DNA of 64,000 nt from Pseudoxanthomonas spadix (GTDB taxonomy: Bacteria > Pseudomonadota > Gammaproteobacteria > Xanthomonadales > Xanthomonadaceae): positions 248,001-312,000 of the forward strand of contig NZ_RDQN01000004.1 in assembly GCF_003703395.1 (NCBI RefSeq). The letters run 5' to 3'. The first letter of the stretch is position 1. Each line of letters opens with the position of its first letter. The translations under genes and the position numbers were made by a program. The notes beneath the pieces are model-generated. The model saw only the letters and a list, made by a program, of their open reading frames with translations. It was not told where the DNA came from and did not search any database. Shown here one piece after another: positions 26,539 to 36,483 of this stretch.

Positions 26539-27560
26539 AACCTGCACGTTCTTTTCCCTGCGGCGCGCGTGCTTCCCGCGGCTTCAGCCTGATCGAGCTG
26601 ATGATCGCCCTGGTGTTGGGCCTGCTGGTGGTCGGCGCGGCGATCGGCATCTTCCTTTCCAACCGTCAGGTATTTCGTGCCACGGACAATCTCAGTTTCG
26701 TCCAGGAGAACGGCCGTGTGGCCTTTGAGCTGCTGGCGCGGGAACTGCGGCAGACGGCAGGTTCGCCTTGTTCGGCCAGCGCGCCCGTTGTCAACGTGTT
26801 GAACAATACAACCGCCTGGGGTACGGACTGGGGCGATGGTATCCGTGGCTACGATGGGCAGGCGGGCCAGGCGCTGCCATCAGTGACCACCGGTACGGCG
26901 GCACGCCAACGCATCGCAGGTACCGACGCAGTTGAGCTGCGTTCGGGCGCCAGCGGCGATGTGACCGTCGTGGATCACACGCCAAATTCGGCGCAATTCA
27001 AGGTCAATACCAATGCCCATGGGCTGGCGGACGGCGACATCGTCATGGTCTGCGATTTCATCCAAGCCGCCATTTTCCAGGTCACCAACGCGAACTCGTC
27101 CAACGTGACAATCGTTCACAACACTGGCACCGGCACGCCAGGCAATTGCACCAAGTCTTTGAAGTATCCGCGGCTGGTCCCGTGCGTGGTGAATCCTTCC
27201 GGGTACTTCTACACATATGGCCCGAACTCGGTGATCGCCAAGCTCAAGGCGACGGCCTGGTACGTTGGCGTGAGTAGCAGCGACCCGTCGCGTCGGTCCC
27301 TGTACCAGGTGATGCTGACCAGTAGCGGGGCGACACCCGCATCGACCGTCCAGGAAGTGGCGGAAGGCGTGCAGGACATGCAATTGCAGTACCTGTCCAT
27401 GGGCGGCACCGACTATCAGGACGCTACCGCGGTTGCCAATTGGGGGCGGGTCACGGCGGTCCGCGTGGTCCTGACCATGCAGAGCAATGAACGCATCGAT
27501 GGCGCGCCCGTCGTGCGCACGATCGCGCACACGGTCACTATCAGGAATCGCAACTCATGA
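26535..27560 (+). CDS. pilW: Type IV pilus assembly protein PilW
   Basis: A 341-residue minor pilin with the prepilin motif RG|FSLIELMIALVLGLLV at about residues 15-30 and the PilW-like segment FVQENGRVAFELLARELR. The C-terminal part holds the TAVRVVLTMQ motif typical of the family. Overlaps at both ends show tight co-translation in the operon. Confidence 0.92.
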   Translation: MKPARSFPCGARASRGFSLIELMIALVLGLLVVGAAIGIFLSNRQVFRATDNLSFVQENGRVAFELLARELRQTAGSPCSASAPVVNVLNNTTAWGTDWGDGIRGYDGQAGQALPSVTTGTAARQRIAGTDAVELRSGASGDVTVVDHTPNSAQFKVNTNAHGLADGDIVMVCDFIQAAIFQVTNANSSNVTIVHNTGTGTPGNCTKSLKYPRLVPCVVNPSGYFYTYGPNSVIAKLKATAWYVGVSSSDPSRRSLYQVMLTSSGATPASTVQEVAEGVQDMQLQYLSMGGTDYQDATAVANWGRVTAVRVVLTMQSNERIDGAPVVRTIAHTVTIRNRNS

Positions 27561-28141
27561 AGCAGACTGCATTCAATCTGCAGTTGCTGCGCCAGCAAGG
27601 TGCGTCCCTGGTGGTCGTGCTCATCCTGCTCCTGATCATGACCCTGCTTGGCTTGGCCGTACTGCGCACCACGCTGCTGGACGAGCGCATGAGCGCTAAT
27701 TTGTATGACCGCAGTCTGTCCTTCCAATCGGCTGAAACTGCCCTGCGCGATGCCGAGGCCGCCATTCAGGCGGCGGAGTTGACTGGCTCCATCCTCGGGT
27801 TTGACTGCTCGGCGGCGGGAGTCATCTGCCCTTCAATCCCTGTGAATGCGCTGACGGGCACGGCGGGGTGCTCTGGCGGACAGAATTGCTGGACCAACGC
27901 CACCACCAACGTACAGACGCTGGCGGCGGGCGCAGGCGCTCCGCAGTACTACATCGAGTACATGGGTGAGTACACCAACGAGGATGAGCTGGCCCAGGGC
28001 AGCAGCGCAAACAATGCGCAGTACGGGGGGGGCGGGGGCGTGCCCTTGCAGCATTTCTATCGCATCACCGGGCGTAGCCATGATCCCTCCGCAAACGACC
28101 GCGCCGTCGTGGTCCTGCAGTCCAACGTCGTAGTCAAGTGA
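27557..28141 (+). CDS. pilX: Type IV pilus assembly protein PilX
   Basis: A 194-residue minor pilin of the PilX family. The N-terminal motif QG|ASLVVVLILLLIMTLLGLA lacks the Glu at +5, which is usual for PilX. RMSANLYDRSLSFQSAETALRDAEA is the conserved PilX N-terminal domain. It overlaps pilW by 4 bp. Confidence 0.92.
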   Translation: MKQTAFNLQLLRQQGASLVVVLILLLIMTLLGLAVLRTTLLDERMSANLYDRSLSFQSAETALRDAEAAIQAAELTGSILGFDCSAAGVICPSIPVNALTGTAGCSGGQNCWTNATTNVQTLAAGAGAPQYYIEYMGEYTNEDELAQGSSANNAQYGGGGGVPLQHFYRITGRSHDPSANDRAVVVLQSNVVVK

Positions 28142-28149
28142 GGTGCGTG

Positions 28150-31100
28150 ATGACGCCTGAACCAACCCGTTCCAAGTCGACCTACGGCCGAATGCCCCTC
28201 ACACGGCCGACCTTGCGCAAGATCAGGGATCGCGCCATCTCGGTGCTCATTGGCATGGTGGCCGCGGCGAGCGTGTTCCCAGCGGGTTCGGTGGACATTT
28301 CCCAGAAGCCGCTGTCGATTGGTCGCGACGTCCCGGGTAACCTGGCGCTGGTGCCGTCGGTGGAATTCCCGACCCTGATCAGTGTTGCCAACTTCGGCGA
28401 TTACGTGCCCGCCAATACGTATGTGGGCTATTTCGACGCGGACAAGTGCTATCAATACGTCTACAGCGCCACTGAGAGTGAGCGACACTTCGCCCCCCAC
28501 TCGCGTGTGGGCGCTGCGCACAGCTGTGCAGGGGCGCTGTGGAGCGGTAACTACATGAACTGGGCAGCGACCCAGACCATCGATCCCTTCCGCTCGGCGC
28601 TGACCGGTGGTTACCGCGTCCGTGATACGACCACCCAGACATGGCTGGAGAAGGCAAAGGCCGACCGTGACGGCGGCGAGAGTACGACGGCCAACTTCCC
28701 CCGCCGTACGTATCCCGGCAGTTCGGACCCGGCCGCAGTGAATGCAGCGACCGCAGCTAGTTGGGGCACGATTCGCACGCGCATCGACGGACTGGGCAAC
28801 AAAATGCGCTTCACCAGTGGCGCCAATGCCACTGCGCTTGCGACTGATAATCCCGGGACGGGGCAGCCCGTCGCATACAATCCGGAAGTTCATTCGCTCA
28901 ACGATACCAGCATCACGGTCAACGGTGCCCAGGTCAGCCAGGCCAGCGTGGTGTTCGAGGTCAGTGTGCGGGTCGCGGTCTGCGTCGCGGGAATGTTGGA
29001 AAGCAACTGCAACGCCAACTACAGCGGTGTCGCCAAGCCGGAAGGCTTGATCCAGCAATACGCGAACAGCATCCGCTACAGCATCTTCGGCTATCTCAAC
29101 AACGGTGGTAATACCGAGCCCGACGGAGGTGTGATGCGCGCGCGGCAGAAGTTCGTTGGGCCGGCCAGCAACTTCCCCGAATCCGGAGCGCAGGGAAATC
29201 CCAATAAGGAATGGGACCCGGTGACCGGAATCCTGTATCAAAACCCGGACGAGACCGACGCGACCAACACCAACGCCAATATCATCGACAGTGGCGTCAT
29301 CAATTATCTCAACAAGTTTGGACAGATGGAAACGGGCCGCAACGCAAAGTCCTACGACAACGTCAGCGAGCTCTACTATACGGCGGTGCGCTATTTCAAA
29401 CGACAGGGCAACGTACCATCGTATTCGGTCGTGAATGGTGACCGCCAGCTGGCCGACGGCTTCCCCGTCATCACCGACTGGGATGATCCGATCCGCTATT
29501 CGTGCCAGACCAACGTTATCCTTGGAGTGGGCGACACCAACACCTGGCGCGACAAGAATCTGCCGGGTCCCACCAGCACGGTCGGCGAGAATACGACCAA
29601 GCCCGCCGAAGTTGCGGCGGATACTTCAGTGGACGTCGTCGAAACATTGAAGAAGATCTGGCGCATGGAGGGCAAAACCGACGCCGCCGCCACGGCGGCT
29701 TCCGCACCCAGCTACTTCAATGGAAATTCGCGGTACAACTCCGCCTACATCGCTGCGCTCGCATACGATGCGCATACGCGTGACATCCGGCCTGGCACAG
29801 GTCCAAATCCGGTTGCCGGCAAACAGACTGTCTCCACCTATTGGGTAGACGTCGTGGAAAACAGGGACTACAAGACGCCACTTACCAACCAGTACTGGCT
29901 GGCGGCAAAATATGGCGGCTTCACAGTACCGGCCGGATATGATCCGGACACCAATGTTGCTGCGCTGGCCGACTCGCAATGGTGGGCGACCAACCAGTAC
30001 GTCAACGGTGACACGACCTTCAAGCGTCCAGCCAACTTCTACGTCGCCGCTGAAGCTGCCAAGATGGTGGAAAGCCTCAAACAGGCCTTTGCCAAGATCG
30101 TCCAGGACATGCGCGGCTCGGGTGGTTCGTTCGCATCGAACACCACCAAGCTGGAGACTGGCGCCATGACCTACCAGGCGCAGTTTTACAGCGGCGCCTG
30201 GCGTGGCGAGCTGGTTGGCTACAACGTGAACCAGAGCACGGGTGCCCTGACCCAGGCGTGGACGGCAGGTTCGCAGTTCCCCGCCAACTATGCTGACCGG
30301 AAAATTTACATCAATAACGCCGGCGTGTTGCAGCGATTTACCCAGCTGTCCCAGGCGACGGCGCTGGGCTCGCAATCGGTGGTCGATTATATCCGCGGAG
30401 ACCGTGGTAACGAGATGCCGGCGGGCACCCTGCGTACCCGCCAGAGCGTGCTGGGCGACATCGTGAATTCGCAGCCCGTCTACGTTGGAAGGCCCAATCC
30501 GCGCCTGTTCTATGGCACCGAGTTTACTGGTGCCGGTGGTTATCCGGCGTTCGCTGCCGCGAACGCGGCGCGCACACCTGTGATCTACGTCGGGGCCAAC
30601 GATGGAATGTTGCATGGCTTCAATGCCACGACGGGCGCGGAGACCTTCGCCTTCATCCCGTCGCAGGTCGTTCCGCGCCTGGCCGCGCTGGCCGACCCCA
30701 ATTACGTCCACCAATACTATGTGGATGGCGAGATCACGGTGGCCGACGCGTATTGGGGTGGCCGGTGGCGCACGATTCTGGTTGGCACCCTGGGTCGTGG
30801 TGGACGTGGCGTTTATGCACTGGATGTGACCGATCCGACCGACGTCCAGCTGCTGTGGGAGAAGACGGCCACCGATATATCCGGCATGGGCAACGCGCTG
30901 GGCAAGCCAGTCATCGCGCAGGTAGCGGACGGCGACTGGCGGGTCTTCATTGGCAACGGTCCCAACAGTAGCGGTGGCATTGCCCAGCTGGTCACGATTC
31001 GTCTGAACAATGGCGCCGTGACAACGATGAGTACAGGCGTAGCCGGTGACAACGGCTTGTCCGGCCCGAATGTATGGAACACCGGCACAACCGATTTTGT

Positions 31101-31878
31101 GGATACGGTCTATGCTGGAGATCTGCGCGGCAACCTGTGGAAGTTCACCAACCTAGCCGGCTCCGCGACGGCCACATCAATATTCCAGGCTACCGACGGT
31201 GCCACGGCCCAGCCCATCACGGCGGCGCCTCTGGTGGCGCGCAATCCGAGTAATAACGACACCTGGGTGTATTTCGGCACCGGCAAGTATGTCAATGAGG
31301 CAGACCTGTCCGACACCAGCGTGCAGACCTGGTATGGCCTGATCGACCGCGGCACGACGATCAGCGGAAGGAGCGCGCTGCAGCATGTGGCGATTACCGG
31401 AGAGGAGACGCTGGCCAATGGGCTTGGTGCGCGCGTGATTAACTCCGTGACCACGCCGAGCGTCAACGGTTGGTATATCGATTTGATCTCGCCGGTGAGG
31501 GGGGCGGAGGGCGAGCGAATGGTGGTGCCCAACTTCTTCCAGGGCCTTGCACTGGTCGGCACGACGCGTATTCCGGATAACACGAGCGTATGTGACCCGA
31601 GTGGCCGCGGCTGGGTCATGGCGATCAATCCGTTCACCGGTGGGCGGCTGAACTCGACGTTCTTCGACCTGAACAATGATGGCAACTTCAACAACAGTGA
31701 CCTATCTGATGGCGAGGTTGTCTCAGGACTAGGGCTGCCCAGCGGCCCCAACAATCCGATCTTCGTGGGCAATGTCATGCTTACGAACATGGACAGTGCG
31801 GAAACCAATATCATCAAGACCAACTCCTCCGTTCTGGCGCCGGCACGTGTGTCTTGGCGCGAAGTGGTGGGTGATTGA
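28150..31878 (+). CDS. pilY1: Type IV pilus tip adhesin/biogenesis factor PilY1
   Basis: A 1242-residue exported protein. Residues about 25-50 form the export signal (AISVLIGMVAAASVFPAG). The C-terminal half has the PilY1 beta-propeller pattern: the region VYVGRPNPRLFYG, then YVGANDGMLHGFNATTGAE, VDGEITVADAYW and GRGGRGVYALDV. Near the C-terminus, DLNNDGNFNNSD looks like a calcium-binding loop. PilY1 counters pilus retraction and carries adhesion or surface sensing in Xanthomonadales and pseudomonads. ATG 28150 has GAGG 5 nt upstream; GTG starts at 28138 and 28147 are alternatives. Confidence 0.93.
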   Translation: MTPEPTRSKSTYGRMPLTRPTLRKIRDRAISVLIGMVAAASVFPAGSVDISQKPLSIGRDVPGNLALVPSVEFPTLISVANFGDYVPANTYVGYFDADKCYQYVYSATESERHFAPHSRVGAAHSCAGALWSGNYMNWAATQTIDPFRSALTGGYRVRDTTTQTWLEKAKADRDGGESTTANFPRRTYPGSSDPAAVNAATAASWGTIRTRIDGLGNKMRFTSGANATALATDNPGTGQPVAYNPEVHSLNDTSITVNGAQVSQASVVFEVSVRVAVCVAGMLESNCNANYSGVAKPEGLIQQYANSIRYSIFGYLNNGGNTEPDGGVMRARQKFVGPASNFPESGAQGNPNKEWDPVTGILYQNPDETDATNTNANIIDSGVINYLNKFGQMETGRNAKSYDNVSELYYTAVRYFKRQGNVPSYSVVNGDRQLADGFPVITDWDDPIRYSCQTNVILGVGDTNTWRDKNLPGPTSTVGENTTKPAEVAADTSVDVVETLKKIWRMEGKTDAAATAASAPSYFNGNSRYNSAYIAALAYDAHTRDIRPGTGPNPVAGKQTVSTYWVDVVENRDYKTPLTNQYWLAAKYGGFTVPAGYDPDTNVAALADSQWWATNQYVNGDTTFKRPANFYVAAEAAKMVESLKQAFAKIVQDMRGSGGSFASNTTKLETGAMTYQAQFYSGAWRGELVGYNVNQSTGALTQAWTAGSQFPANYADRKIYINNAGVLQRFTQLSQATALGSQSVVDYIRGDRGNEMPAGTLRTRQSVLGDIVNSQPVYVGRPNPRLFYGTEFTGAGGYPAFAAANAARTPVIYVGANDGMLHGFNATTGAETFAFIPSQVVPRLAALADPNYVHQYYVDGEITVADAYWGGRWRTILVGTLGRGGRGVYALDVTDPTDVQLLWEKTATDISGMGNALGKPVIAQVADGDWRVFIGNGPNSSGGIAQLVTIRLNNGAVTTMSTGVAGDNGLSGPNVWNTGTTDFVDTVYAGDLRGNLWKFTNLAGSATATSIFQATDGATAQPITAAPLVARNPSNNDTWVYFGTGKYVNEADLSDTSVQTWYGLIDRGTTISGRSALQHVAITGEETLANGLGARVINSVTTPSVNGWYIDLISPVRGAEGERMVVPNFFQGLALVGTTRIPDNTSVCDPSGRGWVMAINPFTGGRLNSTFFDLNNDGNFNNSDLSDGEVVSGLGLPSGPNNPIFVGNVMLTNMDSAETNIIKTNSSVLAPARVSWREVVGD

Positions 31879-31897
31879 TGCCAAGGAGAACACAGAC

Positions 31898-32329
31898 ATG
31901 AAACATCGCTGCCCGGTTAGAAGACATGGCCATGTTGCAGGATTTACCTTGATCGAATTAATGATCGTCGTGGCCATCATTGCCATCCTCGCCGCGATCG
32001 CCTTGGCGAGTTATCAATCACAAGTAGTCAAGTCACGACGCGCAGCTGCGGCGTCGTGCCTGCAGCAGGGTGCGCAGTTCATGGAACGTTACTACACGAT
32101 CAACCTGTCCTACGCCAACGCACCGCGCCCGGATTGCGATGCTGATGTCCGCGCGCACTATGCGCAACCAGACTTTGTCGGGACACCTGCGGCGAAAACC
32201 TACACGTTGCAGATCGTTCCGACCGGTGCGCAAGCATCCAAGGACACCCTGTGCGGCACCTTGTCGATCAACCAGCAAGGCGTCCGTGGAGAAGGCGGTA
32301 CGGCCACGGCTGCTGATCAGTGCTGGTGA
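31898..32329 (+). CDS. pilE: Type IV pilin PilE-like minor pilin
   Basis: A 143-residue pilin with the classical motif G|FTLIELMIVVAIIAILAAIA near residue 16. The body has the four-Cys pattern (C57 region ASCLQQG, then RPDC, DTLCG and a C-terminal DQCW). ATG 31898 follows AAGGAG at 31883-31888. It is the last gene of the fimT-pilE operon and is followed by a terminator. Its place after pilY1 is that of the PilE minor pilin rather than the major pilin PilA. Confidence 0.92.
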   Translation: MKHRCPVRRHGHVAGFTLIELMIVVAIIAILAAIALASYQSQVVKSRRAAAASCLQQGAQFMERYYTINLSYANAPRPDCDADVRAHYAQPDFVGTPAAKTYTLQIVPTGAQASKDTLCGTLSINQQGVRGEGGTATAADQCW

Positions 32330-32338
32330 TAGAGGCCA

Positions 32339-32376
32339 GCAAAAAACCCCACGCATTCTGGCGCAGGGTTTTTTGC
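32339..32376 (+). terminator. Intrinsic terminator of the minor-pilin operon
   Basis: A stem (AAAAAACCC, GCG arms) around ATTCTG is followed by TTTTTTG, 9 bp after the pilE stop. The A-rich left arm makes it able to work on the minus strand too, as the terminator of tRNA-Asn. Confidence 0.82.
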
Positions 32377-32383
32377 TCTCGTC

Positions 32384-32460
32384 TGGCGCCCGAAGTTGGA
32401 CTCGAACCAACGACCCCCTGATTAACAGTCAAGTGCTCTAACCGGCTGAGCTATTCGGGC
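32384..32460 (-). tRNA. tRNA-Asn (anticodon GTT)
   Basis: Read on the minus strand it folds as a full cloverleaf. The acceptor stem is GCCCGAA with TTCGGGC, the D arm carries AGCTCAGCCGGTTAGAGC, the anticodon stem is CTTGA / TCAGG around CTGTTAA (anticodon at plus positions 32424-32426), and the T arm has GGTTCGAGTCC. The CCA end is encoded (32384-32386). Confidence 0.96.
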
Positions 32461-32469
32461 GTGGAGCGC

Positions 32470-32499
32470 ATTGTAGCGGCGAGTCCGGGATCAGAGCAA
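32470..32499 (-). promoter_or_regulatory. Candidate promoter of tRNA-Asn
   Basis: On the minus strand TTGCTC (32499-32494) and TACAAT (32475-32470) are separated by 18 bp. The -10 box ends 9 bp before the mature tRNA 5' end and is followed by a GC-rich discriminator, as expected for a stable-RNA promoter. Confidence 0.5.
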
Positions 32500-32539
32500 G
32501 TCGTCTGGCCGATCCAGACCCCATTCGTAACGACTGCAT

Positions 32540-33127
32540 TCAAAGGTCCGTCGGACCATCGTCACAGGGCTCTGAGCCGATGGGACGCGCGCTCCGGACG
32601 CGGCCAGCGTTATTGACCACGACCAGGCCACTTATTTCCCCGTCGTAGCAGATCCGGACCGTCAGATTACTGCCCGAGCTGTAGCCACTTGGTAGATAGC
32701 GCAACTGGCGGCGACCCGTAGTGGACAGGATGCGTAATTGTGCGCTGCTGGGCGCTTGCTCATTCCTGTAGATATCGATCGCCCCATCAGGCTGATTGTT
32801 ACCGTCAGGATCCCGGAAGGTCAGCCAGTGATCACTCCAGTCGCTGTCTTGTCGACACAGGCCATCGTCCCGGCTGGGGCAGATGACGACAGGGACGTTG
32901 TGCGTGACTGCTGCGATGCGGGCGAACGCGAAATGGGACGTCAACAGATACAGCGCGGTGTCCACTCGGCTCCGCTTCGACAGCACCTCGAGGGATGGCA
33001 CCGCGATCGCCGCCAGGATGGCCGTTACCAACATTGCCACCATCATCTCAATGAGCGTGACACCTCGTGACCGGGAGGGGCACAGGCGCAAATTTTTCGA
33101 CAACGCTGACGCTGGCGTCCTTGCCAT
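32540..33127 (-). CDS. GspH/FimT-family pseudopilin (second locus, downstream gene)
   Basis: A 195-residue pilin-like protein. The prepilin site is G|VTLIEMMVAM, preceded by a basic leader, and the hydrophobic helix continues with LVTAILAAIAVPSLE. The body has the FimT pattern VVICPSRDDGLCRQDSDWSDHW and a late Cys pair. GAGGAG sits 7 nt before the ATG at 33127. It is on the opposite strand from the pilus operon, next to a second similar gene, so it may be part of a separate DNA-uptake or pilus accessory set. Confidence 0.85.
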   Translation of the reverse strand: MARTPASALSKNLRLCPSRSRGVTLIEMMVAMLVTAILAAIAVPSLEVLSKRSRVDTALYLLTSHFAFARIAAVTHNVPVVICPSRDDGLCRQDSDWSDHWLTFRDPDGNNQPDGAIDIYRNEQAPSSAQLRILSTTGRRQLRYLPSGYSSGSNLTVRICYDGEISGLVVVNNAGRVRSARPIGSEPCDDGPTDL

Positions 33128-33243
33128 TGAGCATCTCCTCGATTTAGTCGGCAAAGACAGTCTCGGCCGGCCGTTTGTGGTTGCGCTATCGGATGGGTCT
33201 GCATCCGCGTGTAGGAATTTTCCCGTCGAAGGCGCGGCCATAC

Positions 33244-33669
33244 CTACGAAGCCGTAATGTTTAACTTATATTCATGCTTCTTGGGGCGGTCCGCATCGCG
33301 GGGAGCCGCCTCCACGCGCAGCAGGTCATCGGCGTTGTCCGGGCGATGGTTGCCGTCCCCGTCTTGGAACATGATCCAGCCTTGTGTCCAGTCGCTGTCG
33401 TCCCGACATTGGTTGTGGCCGTCGTTGGGGCAGACCACGGTCGGCTTGCGGTCGGTGATGGCGGTGCTGCGCGCCGAAGCCATGAACGCGCTGGGCAGGT
33501 GGGTGGCGGCGCTTTCGCGCTGGTGCTGGAGAACGCTCGTGTAGGACGGCAGGCCGATCGCCAGCCCGATGCTGACCACGGCCATGGCCACGGTGGCCTC
33601 GATCAGGCTGAAGCCGCCGGCGCGGCGCGGGCAAATGCGGCGGTTCGAGCGGGCAGGGCGGGTGTCCAT
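33244..33669 (-). CDS. GspH/FimT-family pseudopilin (second locus, upstream gene), short
   Basis: A 141-residue pseudopilin. The site is G|FSLIEATVAMAVVSIGLAIG near residue 19, and the body resembles its neighbour (VVCPNDGHNQCRDDSDWTQGW, then FQDGDGNHRPD). AAGGAA precedes the ATG at 33669. The protein ends soon after the DGDGN segment and lacks about 50 C-terminal residues found in the downstream paralogue, including the late cysteine, so it may be truncated or a short form. Confidence 0.8.
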   Translation of the reverse strand: MDTRPARSNRRICPRRAGGFSLIEATVAMAVVSIGLAIGLPSYTSVLQHQRESAATHLPSAFMASARSTAITDRKPTVVCPNDGHNQCRDDSDWTQGWIMFQDGDGNHRPDNADDLLRVEAAPRDADRPKKHEYKLNITAS

Positions 33670-33793
33670 CGGGCATTCCTTTGTCCGGGTCAGGTGTGCC
33701 GACAGCGTGGGCGTTGGCCCGGCCCGGCGACATCGGCGGCCGCCGCGCCGCGCCGTAGGAATTCTCTGCACCGGCCGTCCTGCGCGCCGGGGC

Positions 33794-33799
33794 TATACT
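33794..33799 (+). promoter_or_regulatory. Candidate -10 element for uvrB
   Basis: TATACT followed by TTTTTT lies 25 bp before the uvrB ATG. No good -35 box is present at standard distance, and no LexA-like TTAG-N-CTAA palindrome is visible, so SOS control is not evident. Confidence 0.35.
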
Positions 33800-33824
33800 T
33801 TTTTGTGCTTTCCAGGCAGGTGCC

Positions 33825-35843
<2,019 letters not shown>

Positions 35844-35885
35844 CCGGGGCCGCACCGACCGGCAGGAAAAGAGCCGCCGGGTGAG

Positions 35886-35914
35886 TTCCCGCCGGCCGAT
35901 CCGGATGGTATGAT
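35886..35914 (+). promoter_or_regulatory. Candidate promoter of tRNA-Val
   Basis: TTCCCG (35886-35891) and TATGAT (35909-35914) are separated by 17 bp. The -10 box is followed by GCGCGCCCC, a GC-rich discriminator typical of stringently controlled stable-RNA promoters. The tRNA starts 40 bp further on. Confidence 0.5.
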
Positions 35915-35954
35915 GCGCGCCCCTCATCGAGGGCGCGGCAACCTCAGTTGCTTC

Positions 35955-36029
35955 GGGCGGTTAGCTCAGCGGTAGAGCACTACCTTGACATGGTAGGGGT
36001 CACAGGTTCGAACCCTGTACCGCCCACCA
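35955..36029 (+). tRNA. tRNA-Val (anticodon GAC)
   Basis: A full cloverleaf: acceptor GGGCGGT / ACCGCCC, D arm with AGCTCAGCGGTAGAGC, anticodon stem CTACC / GGTAG around TTGACAT (anticodon at 35987-35989), T arm with GGTTCGAACCC, and encoded CCA at 36027-36029. Confidence 0.97.
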
Positions 36030-36167
36030 CGCGGTTTCCGGCAAGGCCGGGCCGGTGGATCTGTTCCCGATTGTTTCTGCATTCTGTGCAATTGGTTCTG
36101 TCTGTGCGATGGCCGGTGACCGGTGTTTGGCTTACGATCAGGGCCTGATCGGTGAGGATGCGCCGCC

Positions 36168-36437
36168 ATGGAGTACCGCCATACCCTCCTGCAGAAGCAC
36201 GGTTATCAGGTCGTGGCTCTGACCCGCGATTCGGATCCGGCTTACGCGCCCGACGAAGTCATCGGCTATGCGGTGATCACCAATTCGGGGGCCAAGCTGC
36301 GCGAGGAACCCTCGCTGGAAGAGGCGCGCCTGTACATGGAGCAGCTGCTGGAAGACGAGCAGCCCACCCGCAATGACGATACGCGGCCACGTCGCCGCAA
36401 GTCGGTCCGCCCCAAGACGGCCAAACTGATCCGTTGA
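36168..36437 (+). CDS. Small conserved hypothetical protein
   Basis: An 89-residue soluble protein with a compact N-terminal part (MEYRHTLLQKHGYQVVAL, GYAVITNSGAKL, LEEARLYMEQLLE) and a very basic C-terminus (RPRRRKSVRPKTAKLIR) that could bind nucleic acid. No family recognised. It lies between tRNA-Val and the T4SS gene virD4; the 46-bp gap to virD4 leaves co-transcription open. Confidence 0.7.
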   Translation: MEYRHTLLQKHGYQVVALTRDSDPAYAPDEVIGYAVITNSGAKLREEPSLEEARLYMEQLLEDEQPTRNDDTRPRRRKSVRPKTAKLIR

Positions 36438-36483
36438 TGTTCGCCTCGCGCCCGACTTGGCGCGGCTTCAGGGAGGAATGCGC

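Noticed and set aside
35955-36029. tRNA-Val as an integration site for the T4SS region
   Set aside because: No integrase follows and I found no second copy of the tRNA 3' end at the right border near 56785-57100.
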